From: DASUAS01 sp036271015
Lineage (GTDB): Bacteria; Actinomycetota; Acidimicrobiia; IMCC26256; DASPTH01
Length of the DNA stretch: 6,574 nt
Direction of reading: 5' to 3'
Assembly: GCA_036271015.1 (NCBI GenBank)
Contig: DATBBL010000278.1
Location: 1-6,574 of the forward strand
A model generated the notes under the pieces. It saw nothing but the letters and a program-made list of their open reading frames with translations. It made no database searches and was not told the origin of the DNA. Shown here piece after piece: positions 1 to 5,242 of the stretch. Every line of letters starts with the position of its first letter. The stretch's first letter is position 1. Made by a program: the position numbers and the translations under genes.

Positions 1-6
1 CACCCC

Positions 7-1041
7 ATGCGCCGTGGTCTCCTCCTGCTCGCGACCGTGGCGCTCGGCGCCGTGGTGCTCGCCGCGTGCCTCCCGCCCAAGTCACCGCCCGCGAACAACA
101 CCACCGCGACGACCCGGGCCGCCGGCGCGATCACACCGCCGTCCAGCACGACCCCGAGTACCACGACCGCGCCGCCGACCGGGGGAGGGTGGGCCCAGAA
201 CGGGTCGCTCGGGAGCTGCCACGTGTTCCCGGCCGACAACGCCTGGAACCGCGACGTCTCGGGGCTCCCCGTCGACGCGAACTCGGCCAATTACATCTCC
301 GCGATCACCGCACTCGGCGGCAACCAGAAGCTGCATGCCGACTTCGGTGGCGGCGGCGCGTACGGGATCCCGTACATCACGGTCCCGGGCACGCAGCCAC
401 TCGTCCCGGTCGACTTCGACGCCTACGGCGACGAGAGCGACCCGGGGCCGTATCCGATCCCGCTCGCCGCACCGATCGAGGACGGGAGCGACGCACACGT
501 GCTCGCGGTCGACCGGGACCACTGCAAGCTCTACGAGCTGTTCGCGGCGAGCCCGGGCACGAGCCGTTGGACGGCCGACTCCGGCGCGGTGTTCGATCTC
601 ACGTCGAACGCGTTGCGGCCCGAGGGATGGACGTCGGCCGACGCCGCCGGGCTCCCGATCTTCCCAGGTCTCGTCCGCTACGACGAGGTGGCGAGCGGTC
701 ACATCGACCACGCGCTGCGCTTCACGGTGTCGAAGTCGCAGCAGGCCTATCTGCATCCGGCGACGCACGACGCGTCGTCGAGCACCGACCCCAACCTCCC
801 ACCAATGGGGCTGCGCCTGCGGCTCAAGGCGAGCTTCAACACGTCGTCGTTCACGGGGCAGGCGCGCGTGGTGCTGGACGCGCTCAAGAAGTACGGGATG
901 ATCGTCGCCGACAACGGCAGCAACTGGTTCATTAGTGGCGCGCAGGACACGCGATGGAACGACACCGACCTCGACCAGCTCAAGACGGTGCTCGGGAGCG
1001 CGTTCGAGGTGGTGAACACGGGCGAGACGCTGCACAAGTAG
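7..1041 (+). CDS. Secreted lipoprotein of unknown function
   Basis: A 344-residue exported lipoprotein. Residues 1-20 are a short signal peptide (MRRG, then a hydrophobic stretch) ending in a lipobox LAAC with the acylated Cys at 21. Residues 22-60 are a Thr/Pro/Ser-rich linker that would lift the domain off the membrane. The folded domain runs from about 70 to 338, starting SCHVFPADNAWNRDVSGLPV. It carries conserved-looking blocks: DESDPGPYPIP (142-152), HVLAVDRDHCKLYELFA (164-180), GLPIFPGLVRYDEV (215-228), DHALRFT (234-240), DPNLPPMGLRLRLK (261-274) and YGMIVADNGSNWFISG (296-311). Cys71 and Cys173 could form a disulfide. From memory this pattern recurs in secreted proteins of actinobacteria and other bacteria, but I know of no established function and claim no enzyme activity. 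The ATG at 7 is chosen because the signal peptide starts there; only 6 nt of upstream DNA are present, so no promoter can be judged. The lipoprotein call is firm, the role unknown. Confidence 0.9.
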   Translation: MRRGLLLLATVALGAVVLAACLPPKSPPANNTTATTRAAGAITPPSSTTPSTTTAPPTGGGWAQNGSLGSCHVFPADNAWNRDVSGLPVDANSANYISAITALGGNQKLHADFGGGGAYGIPYITVPGTQPLVPVDFDAYGDESDPGPYPIPLAAPIEDGSDAHVLAVDRDHCKLYELFAASPGTSRWTADSGAVFDLTSNALRPEGWTSADAAGLPIFPGLVRYDEVASGHIDHALRFTVSKSQQAYLHPATHDASSSTDPNLPPMGLRLRLKASFNTSSFTGQARVVLDALKKYGMIVADNGSNWFISGAQDTRWNDTDLDQLKTVLGSAFEVVNTGETLHK

Positions 1042-1055
1042 CGCGTCGCCGCACG

Positions 1056-1061
1056 TACAGT
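1056..1061 (+). promoter_or_regulatory. -10 hexamer of leaderless DUF427 gene
   Basis: TACAGT matches the TANNNT consensus and ends 6 nt before the GTG at 1068 (TACAGTcgaacgGTG). Transcription would then start at or next to the start codon, giving a leaderless mRNA. No convincing -35 box or Shine-Dalgarno is visible. Two other plus-strand genes here show the same spacing, which supports the call. Confidence 0.6.
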
Positions 1062-1067
1062 CGAACG

Positions 1068-1574
1068 GTGCGCTTCTCCACCCGTCCCGACCCGGAGCCG
1101 GTCGGTCCGGGCCAGGAGTCGGCGTGGGACTATCCCCGACCGCCGCGTGTGGAGCCGGTGCCCGAGCGGCTCACGGTGGTGCTCGGCGGCGTCACCGTGG
1201 CCGACACGACGCGCGGCTTCCGGGTGCTCGAGACCAGCCACCCGCCCAACTACTACTTCCCGCCCGACGACATCGCGCCCGGCGCGCTGACGCCCGGCCG
1301 TGGCGGCTCGTTCTGCGAATGGAAGGGCCGCGCGCACTACTTCACCGTGCACGGCGGTGCACGGGTCGAGGAGGAGGCGGCATGGGCCTACGCCACTCCG
1401 AGCCCCGCGTTCGCCGTCATCACCGACCACGTCGCGTTCTACGCCGGCCGCATGGACGCCTGCTTCGTCGACGGCGAGCGTGTCGTCGCCCAGCCCGGTG
1501 GCTTCTACGGCGGTTGGATCACCAGCCGGGTCGTCGGCCCGTTCAAGGGCGGCCCCGGCTCCCGCGGCTGGTGA
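1068..1574 (+). CDS. DUF427 domain-containing protein
   Basis: A 168-residue cytoplasmic protein made almost entirely of one DUF427 domain (Pfam PF04248, which I recall as also labelled NTP_transf_9). Family hallmarks in order: ESAWDYPRPPRVEPVPERL (17-35), TSHPPNYYFPPDD (56-68), SFCEWKG (81-87), EAAWAYATPSPAF (103-115), HVAFYAGRMDACFVDGE (121-137) and the C-terminal block PQPGGFYGGWIT-like (142-152) followed by GPFKGGPG. There is no signal peptide or membrane segment. The family is widespread in actinobacteria, fungi and proteobacteria and has no settled biochemical role; the conserved Cys83-Glu84-Trp85-Lys86 suggests an active or binding site, which is inference. The GTG at 1068 is preferred over the in-frame ATG at 954 because 954 lies deep inside the lipoprotein gene, the intervening peptide is unlike the family, and a -10 hexamer sits 6 nt before the GTG. 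The upstream gene ends at 1041. Confidence 0.9.
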   Translation: MRFSTRPDPEPVGPGQESAWDYPRPPRVEPVPERLTVVLGGVTVADTTRGFRVLETSHPPNYYFPPDDIAPGALTPGRGGSFCEWKGRAHYFTVHGGARVEEEAAWAYATPSPAFAVITDHVAFYAGRMDACFVDGERVVAQPGGFYGGWITSRVVGPFKGGPGSRGW

Positions 1575-1604
1575 CGCTACGCGCCACGAACATCTCAGGG
1601 TTGA

Positions 1605-1618
1605 GGGTGGTATCACCC
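1605..1618. terminator. Weak bidirectional stem-loop between convergent genes
   Basis: GGGTG-GTAT-CACCC forms a perfect 5-bp stem with a 4-nt loop, 31 nt after the DUF427 stop and 41 nt beyond the Fpg-like stop on the other strand. A second small hairpin (GGGC-GCAC-GCCC, 1648-1659) touches the Fpg-like stop. Neither has a U tract on either strand. The position between convergent stops fits termination, but the stems are short. Confidence 0.3.
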
Positions 1619-1658
1619 CCGAAACTCCGAGGTGTTGGGAAGGAAGGGGGCGCACGCC

Positions 1659-2498
1659 CTACTTGACCAGGCGCGACATCCGGCGGTCGGCGAGCACCTT
1701 GCCCCCGGTCTGGCAGTTCGGGCAGTAGGTAACCTCGTGCGACTCGTAGCTCACCCGGCGCAACGTCTCCCCGCACCGAGGGCAGGGTGATCCGTACCGC
1801 GCGTGCACCTCGAAGTGCTCGCCCAGCTTCGGTTGCGACAGCCCGCCGGTGCGGGAGCGCTCGCGCTCGAGCCCGTCGCGCATGACCTCACGGATCGCCT
1901 CGAGAAGGTGGGCGCGGGCCTCGTCGTCGAGCGACGCCAGGGACGCGTAGGGCGAGAGCCGGGCCCGCCAGAGTGCGTCGTCGGCATAGCCCCGCCCGAC
2001 GCCCGACACCGTGCGCTGATCGCGCAGCAACGTGTGCACGCGCCGCCGGTCGTCGCCGTGGAGGATGATCTCGGCTAACTCGTCGGAGTCGGGTTCGGGC
2101 CCGAGCCGCTCGAGCGGCCCATCGTCGCCGGGTGCCAGCACCCACCAGGCGGCCTTCCGCTCGTGGCCGTACTCCCGCACCAGCACCGCCGGCGCGTCGG
2201 CGAAGCGCAGGCGCACCACCGATCCCTTCGCCCGGGTCTTCTTCGGTGGGTCCTCGAGGTCGAGCCGGCCCGCCTGCGACAAGTGGAGCAGGATGCGGCC
2301 GGCGTCCCCGAAGTCGAGGATCAGGTACTTGGCCCGCCGCCCCACCGACTCGACCCGGTGGCCGAGCAGCGACTCGGGCGCGGGGGTGACCGTCTTCAGC
2401 GCCGAGAACCCCAGGGGCTCGATGCCTTCGAGGACCTTTCCGGTGACGGCGTCACCGAGGCGCTCGGCCAGCGCCTCCATCTGCGGCAGCTCGGGCAC
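1659..2498 (-). CDS. Fpg/Nei-family DNA glycosylase (divergent MutM paralogue)
   Basis: A 279-residue base-excision-repair glycosylase/AP lyase homologue, near the usual family length. The GTG start gives MPELPQMEAL, placing the catalytic N-terminal Pro2 (Schiff-base nucleophile after Met removal) and Glu3 correctly, which fixes the start. Lys57 (GRRAKYL) matches the conserved DNA-contacting lysine. The helix-two-turn-helix segment is about 157-183 (LLRDQRTVSGVGRGYADDAL). A C-terminal zinc finger uses Cys239, Cys242, Cys259 and Cys262, followed by CQTGGKVLADRRMSRL. That tail recalls an actinobacterial Fpg-like subgroup distinct from canonical MutM, so I give no gene symbol. Odd residues: Gln6 where Fpg and Nei normally have Glu, Arg169 in place of the Asn of the GxGN turn, and His254 where canonical Fpg has a finger Arg. 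Lesion specificity cannot be inferred. It follows the ABC1-kinase-like gene by 6 nt with only a weak Shine-Dalgarno, consistent with cotranscription. Confidence 0.92.
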   Translation of the reverse strand: MPELPQMEALAERLGDAVTGKVLEGIEPLGFSALKTVTPAPESLLGHRVESVGRRAKYLILDFGDAGRILLHLSQAGRLDLEDPPKKTRAKGSVVRLRFADAPAVLVREYGHERKAAWWVLAPGDDGPLERLGPEPDSDELAEIILHGDDRRRVHTLLRDQRTVSGVGRGYADDALWRARLSPYASLASLDDEARAHLLEAIREVMRDGLERERSRTGGLSQPKLGEHFEVHARYGSPCPRCGETLRRVSYESHEVTYCPNCQTGGKVLADRRMSRLVK

Positions 2499-2504
2499 CG
2501 TGAC

Positions 2505-4208
2505 CTACCCGTGCCCACGCCGGCGGCGCCGGCGGCTCTGGCGCTCGCGCTGGCGCTGCAGCTTCCGCCGGACCTCGTCGCGGCGCGCCTGCAGGTCGCG
2601 GAACGTGAGCGTCTCGGTGTCGGAGTCGACGAGGAACGCGGCCCTCATCGCGACGGGATCGGGCGCGGCCTGGTTGGCGTCGATGCCGACCTCGCGCAGG
2701 ATCCGGTCGCCGTGGGTCTCGGCGAAGTAGGCGTAGATCGTCATCATCTGCTGGAGCATGTCGAGGTCGGGGGCCAGGATCGCGGTGGCGCTGTTGAGGA
2801 ACATCGTGTTCTTGACGAACAGCATGAGCTCCTTCGGCACCCGCGCGCCGTAGCCCAGCAGCTTCTTGGTGACCTCGCGCATCTCGTTCATGAGGTCGTC
2901 GGCCGACATCTGCGTGGGGTCCTTGACCGGGCCGTCGAGGTCGAGATCGCGGGCGAGCGCGTCGAGGTCGACGTCGGGAGGGAACGCCCCGAGGTCGCGG
3001 AGCGCGGCGAGCTGGCCCCGCTGGTCCCCCGTGGTGCCGAACATCAGGAGGCGGAGGAAGGCCAGGCGCTGCGGCTCGGACAGCCGACCGGTCATCCCGA
3101 AGTCGAACAGCGCGGTGCGACCGTCGGGTTGGACGACGAGATTGCCGCCGTGGAGGTCGCCGTGGAAGACGCCGTAGATCATGGCGCCCTCGAGCGAGGC
3201 GATGAGGCCCGCCTGCAGCAGGGCGTGGGTGTCGATCCCGGCGGCCTGCATCGACTCGACGTCGTCGAAGGCGAAGCCGTCGAGGCGCTCCATGACCAGC
3301 ACCCGCTTGGTGATCAGGGTGGGGTGGGGGCGGGGGACGATGATCCCCCGCTGCTGGGTCGCGGCCAGGACGCGTGCGATGTCGAGCATGTTCTGCGCCT
3401 CGAGCCGGAAGTCGAGCTCCTCGATGACGGTCTCGGCGAACAGCTCGACCAGCGCCGGGGGGTTGGCCAGCGCGGTCACGGGGATGCGGCCGATGAGCCG
3501 GGGCGCCAGCCACGACAGCGCGGCGATGTCGTCGCGGAACAGCTGGGCCACCCGGGGCCGCTGCACCTTGACCACGACCTCCTCGCCGGTGCGCAGACGG
3601 GCGGCGTGGACCTGCGCGATCGAGGCCGCGGCGATCGGGGTCTCGTCGAACCACTCGAACAGCTCCTCGAGCGAACCGCCGAGATCGATCTCGACCACTG
3701 CGCGCACGTCGGCGAAGGGCTCGGGCGGCACCTGGTCACGCAGGAGCTTGAACTCGGAGACCAGCTCGTCGGGGAACAGGCCCTCGCCACCAGAGACGAT
3801 CTGGCCGAGCTTCACGTAGCTCGAGCCCAGTCGCTCGAACGCGGTGCGCAGCCGCCGGGAGATGCCGGCGCGCGACGACGGCCGCCGCCACTCGAACAGC
3901 ATCCATCCCGCCAGCGCGCCCCCGATCTCGACGAGGGTGCGGCTGAGCCGAGCGAGCGGCGGGAGCCGGCCCGGCGCGAGCAGACGCGGCACCTCGCGGC
4001 GGGTGCCGCGGCGGATGCGGTCGATGTCCCACTGCCAGGGCAGCTGCTCGGGATCGAGGACCCACGGCCCGTGATCGCTGAACGCGCCGAAGGCGAGATC
4101 GGCGGCCGGCTCCCGGACACCGGGCGGTGCAGGCTCCCGGACACCGGGCGGCGCCGGCTCCCGGACACCGGGCGGCGCAGGCTCGATCACGGGCTCCGAG
4201 GCGGTCAT
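2505..4208 (-). CDS. ABC1/AarF/UbiB-family atypical protein kinase-like protein
   Basis: A 567-residue ABC1 (UbiB/AarF/Coq8) family protein. In order: a Pro-rich repeat tail (9-32), KLGQ motif at 133-136, Ala-rich nucleotide loop PIAAASIAQVH (191-201), invariant Lys214 in VVVKVQRP, EELDF (263-267), catalytic loop HGDLHGGN (349-356, with Asp351 and Asn356) and DFG at 369-371. Relatives support quinone or isoprenoid-lipid metabolism through ATPase activity; the substrate here is unknown. The pair of C-terminal transmembrane helices seen in many UbiB proteins is not apparent; the C-terminus is a coiled, Arg-rich basic tail (about 536-567). A hydrophobic stretch at 92-105 might touch the membrane. 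ATG 4208 is preferred to ATG 4241 because the 11 intervening codons include TCT, GTT and CAT, unlike the strong G/C third-position bias afterwards, and a TAGCGT hexamer lies just upstream. ATG 4241 (GAGGGA 6 nt before it) remains possible. The Fpg-like gene follows 6 nt after the TAG. Confidence 0.93.
   Translation of the reverse strand: MTASEPVIEPAPPGVREPAPPGVREPAPPGVREPAADLAFGAFSDHGPWVLDPEQLPWQWDIDRIRRGTRREVPRLLAPGRLPPLARLSRTLVEIGGALAGWMLFEWRRPSSRAGISRRLRTAFERLGSSYVKLGQIVSGGEGLFPDELVSEFKLLRDQVPPEPFADVRAVVEIDLGGSLEELFEWFDETPIAAASIAQVHAARLRTGEEVVVKVQRPRVAQLFRDDIAALSWLAPRLIGRIPVTALANPPALVELFAETVIEELDFRLEAQNMLDIARVLAATQQRGIIVPRPHPTLITKRVLVMERLDGFAFDDVESMQAAGIDTHALLQAGLIASLEGAMIYGVFHGDLHGGNLVVQPDGRTALFDFGMTGRLSEPQRLAFLRLLMFGTTGDQRGQLAALRDLGAFPPDVDLDALARDLDLDGPVKDPTQMSADDLMNEMREVTKKLLGYGARVPKELMLFVKNTMFLNSATAILAPDLDMLQQMMTIYAYFAETHGDRILREVGIDANQAAPDPVAMRAAFLVDSDTETLTFRDLQARRDEVRRKLQRQRERQSRRRRRRGHG
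4108..4179. repeat. Three 24-nt tandem repeats in the kinase-like gene
   Basis: Three direct copies (4108-4131, 4132-4155, 4156-4179) differ only at one or two bases near their 3' ends, and a degenerate partial unit follows from 4180. The unit is a multiple of three, so on the minus strand it encodes the octapeptide EPAPPGVR three times in the N-terminal tail of the ABC1-family protein. Near-identity suggests recent slippage or unequal exchange in a disordered region. Confidence 0.92.
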
Positions 4209-4218
4209 GGGATGGGTA

Positions 4219-4224
4219 ACGCTA
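4219..4224 (-). promoter_or_regulatory. Candidate -10 for the kinase-like/Fpg operon
   Basis: The minus strand reads TAGCGT (TANNNT type) 10 nt before the ATG ending at 4208, which would leave a leader of only a few nucleotides. The same hexamer occurs upstream of the Rpf-like gene. No good -35 box was found. Confidence 0.3.
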
Positions 4225-4280
4225 GACGGCCCCGACCGCATCCCGATCCCTCAGGGCGACGTGTTCGGGCCCGGACGCGA

Positions 4281-4320
4281 CGGGGCCCGGCCGTGCGCAC
4301 CACCGCACCGGCCGGGCCCG
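4281..4320 (-). terminator. Strong GC stem-loop after the Rpf-like gene
   Basis: GGGCCCGGCCG (4283-4293) pairs perfectly with CGGCCGGGCCC (4309-4319). The inner TGCG/CGCA (4294-4297 / 4304-4307) adds four pairs across a one-base bulge at 4308, and 4281-4320 can pair across a bulge at 4282. The result is a stem of about 15 bp with a 6-nt loop. It begins 50 nt after the Rpf-like stop and lies ahead of the kinase-like start, so it most likely ends the Rpf-like transcript. There is no U tract, as is common for GC-rich actinobacterial terminators. Confidence 0.6.
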
Positions 4321-4369
4321 ATCGTCGACCGCCGGACGGCCGCAGCCGCCCGCGCTCGGTCGTGTGGCG

Positions 4370-4984
4370 TCAGCAGCCGCCGCCCCACGGCGCGGCGCCC
4401 TGTTGCGCGTAGAGCGCTTGGGCCATCGCGTCCTGGTCTGCCGGAGCAGCCTGCGCGGGGTCGACCCCCACGAGGTCCGGCCGTCCCGACGACGAAGCAA
4501 TCCCGTTCCAGGTACCGGGCATGAACTGGTATGCACCAGCCGCACCGGACCCGCCCGAGTTGTAGATCCCGTAGTTGCCGCCGCTCTCACGCTGACGGAC
4601 GCACGACAGGAAGTCGCCGGGGTTGGTGTTGGAGTACACGGATCTCGAAACCGGTCGGGAGGTCGTCTTCGCCGCCGCCTGGGCCTCGGCAGCCGCTTGG
4701 GCTTCCGCTGCTTGGACGGCGAGGATGTAGTCGACGACCTTCTTCTGGGTCTCTTTGTAGAGCACGTAGTCCTGAATCGCCTTCGCTTCGGTTTCGAATT
4801 GGACCTTGAGGTCCTCACCGTCGGAGCTCAGACGGGGGTCAGCGGCGATCGGCCGCTCCGCATGGAGCTTGTCGAGTTTTGGACCACGTGAGTGCTCGGC
4901 GTCGGACGGGGACGCGGCGGCAACACCGGCCGCGATCGCCACGACGCACAGCGGTATCGCAAAGAGCAATACGCGCTTGCGCAT
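4370..4984 (-). CDS. Secreted Rpf-like transglycosylase-fold cell-wall hydrolase
   Basis: A 204-residue exported protein with a C-terminal resuscitation-promoting-factor/lysozyme-like domain. Residues 1-24 are a signal peptide (MRKR, hydrophobic core, cleavage near AAA-SPS). Residues 55-106 are helical and charged, grading into an Ala/Glu/Gln-rich spacer (EAQAAAEAQAAAK). The catalytic domain is about 125-204: SCVRQRESGGNYGIYN contains the probable catalytic Glu133, followed by GAAGAYQFMPGTWNGIA (148-163). Cys128 and the terminal Cys204 match the disulfide pair that closes Rpf domains. The family cleaves peptidoglycan glycan strands and aids growth or exit from dormancy. No LysM, G5 or DUF348 module is present, so this is a minimal form; annotation as a generic transglycosylase-family protein is equally fair. 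ATG 4984 is supported by a strong Shine-Dalgarno 6 nt upstream and by the signal peptide. It is a single-gene unit, divergent from the secreted-protein gene at 5243. Confidence 0.9.
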   Translation of the reverse strand: MRKRVLLFAIPLCVVAIAAGVAAASPSDAEHSRGPKLDKLHAERPIAADPRLSSDGEDLKVQFETEAKAIQDYVLYKETQKKVVDYILAVQAAEAQAAAEAQAAAKTTSRPVSRSVYSNTNPGDFLSCVRQRESGGNYGIYNSGGSGAAGAYQFMPGTWNGIASSSGRPDLVGVDPAQAAPADQDAMAQALYAQQGAAPWGGGC

Positions 4985-4990
4985 GTGGTT

Positions 4991-4999
4991 CTCCTTTCT
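4991..4999 (-). promoter_or_regulatory. Strong Shine-Dalgarno of the Rpf-like gene
   Basis: The minus strand reads AGAAAGGAG, a nine-base match to the anti-Shine-Dalgarno, followed by 6 nt (aaccac) and ATG. It fixes the start and stands out because most other genes in the window lack a recognisable site. Confidence 0.9.
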
Positions 5000-5014
5000 G
5001 TGTACGAGCCCGCC

Positions 5015-5028
5015 CGCGCGCGCGCGCG
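5015..5028. repeat. (CG)7 alternating run in the Rpf-like gene's upstream region
   Basis: Fourteen bases of uninterrupted alternating CG, self-complementary and of the type that can adopt Z-form DNA. It lies 16 nt upstream of the Shine-Dalgarno, where it could pair with itself in the mRNA leader. Confidence 0.9.
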
Positions 5029-5070
5029 GAGAGGCATGGGTTGGTTGGGGGAAACGGGAGAGCTCGACCG

Positions 5071-5119
5071 CCGGGTACTACACGGGTGAACTTCCCGGGG
5101 CGTCACGCTAATGGAGCGT
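5071..5119 (-). promoter_or_regulatory. Possible promoter and stem-loops upstream of the Rpf-like gene
   Basis: Two short stem-loops lie here: CCGGG (5071-5075) with CCCGG (5094-5098), and ACGCT (5105-5109) with AGCGT (5115-5119). On the minus strand TAGCGT at 5110-5105 is a TANNNT -10 candidate, with TTGCCG (5135-5130) as a possible -35 at a long 19-nt spacing. If used, the leader would be a little over 110 nt. The promoter reading is tentative and competes with a longer structured leader. Confidence 0.25.
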
Positions 5120-5124
5120 TCGAC

Positions 5125-5156
5125 TTCCCCGGCAATCGGGTTCCCGGCAAATCGGG
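5125..5156. repeat. Tandem 16-nt imperfect direct repeat, each copy a small hairpin
   Basis: 5125-5140 (TTCCCCGGCAATCGGG) is directly followed by 5141-5156 (TTCCCGGCAAATCGGG). They differ by a shifted C and A, so length is conserved. Each copy has a CCCG/CGGG stem with a 5- or 6-nt loop. They lie in the divergent region between the Rpf-like gene and the small secreted-protein gene and could be protein-binding sites or part of a structured leader. Confidence 0.8.
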
Positions 5157-5160
5157 CAAA

Positions 5161-5220
5161 CCGCCGAGACCCTCACGGACCCGGCCAAGGGTCCGGGTGT
5201 GCGCGCGCGGGGATCGGCGG
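5161..5220. other. Nested stem-loop structure in the divergent region
   Basis: CCGCCGA (5161-5167) is perfectly complementary to TCGGCGG (5214-5220), enclosing 46 nt that hold a second perfect hairpin, CGGACCC-ggccaa-GGGTCCG (5176-5195). Two nested 7-bp stems suggest an RNA element or paired operator half-sites. The strand is undetermined; as RNA it would fit best in a long leader of the minus-strand Rpf-like gene, because the plus-strand gene at 5243 appears leaderless. Confidence 0.45.
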
Positions 5221-5229
5221 GGCGGGCCA

Positions 5230-5235
5230 TAGGGT
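5230..5235 (+). promoter_or_regulatory. -10 hexamer of leaderless secreted-protein gene
   Basis: TAGGGT (TANNNT) ends 7 nt before the GTG at 5243 (TAGGGTgccacctGTG), placing the transcription start at the start codon. No Shine-Dalgarno or clear -35 is seen. Confidence 0.55.
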
Positions 5236-5242
5236 GCCACCT

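Noticed and set aside
82..1035. A 317-codon minus-strand frame opposite the lipoprotein gene
   Set aside because: Arg/Val-rich shadow translation; the plus strand has a signal peptide, lipobox and conserved blocks.
954..1067. An upstream ATG extension of the DUF427 gene
   Set aside because: It would overlap the lipoprotein coding sequence by 88 nt, adds basic residues unlike the family, and ignores the -10 hexamer directly before GTG 1068.
2452..3654. A 400-codon minus-strand frame overlapping the kinase-like gene
   Set aside because: An Arg/Pro/Ala-rich shadow in another frame of the same strand; no domain and no plausible start context.
4209..4241. The upstream ATG at 4241 as start of the kinase-like protein
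   Set aside because: Codons TCT, GTT and CAT in this short stretch break the strong G/C third-position bias, and the stretch contains a -10-like TAGCGT. It is kept only as an alternative because GAGGGA lies 6 nt upstream of it.
2163..4412. A 749-codon open frame on the plus strand, antisense to the kinase-like and glycosylase genes
   Set aside because: Its translation is low-complexity, rich in Arg, Asp, Glu, His, Leu and Gly with no recognisable domain, while the opposite strand encodes two proteins with intact catalytic motifs. Long antisense frames are expected where third-position G+C is high.
5125..5156. A CRISPR-like repeat array
   Set aside because: Only two 16-nt units, directly adjacent with no spacer, and no cas genes nearby.
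5111..5242. An ATG extension of the small secreted protein
   Set aside because: It would bury the signal peptide 44 residues inside the protein and run through the repeat and hairpin region; the GTG at 5243 has a properly spaced -10.
5041..5242. A ydaO-type c-di-AMP riboswitch upstream of the Rpf-like gene
   Set aside because: Expected from rpf genes elsewhere, but the diagnostic conserved blocks are absent on the minus strand. A GGGTGAA occurs only on the plus strand at 5084-5090, without the rest of the consensus.
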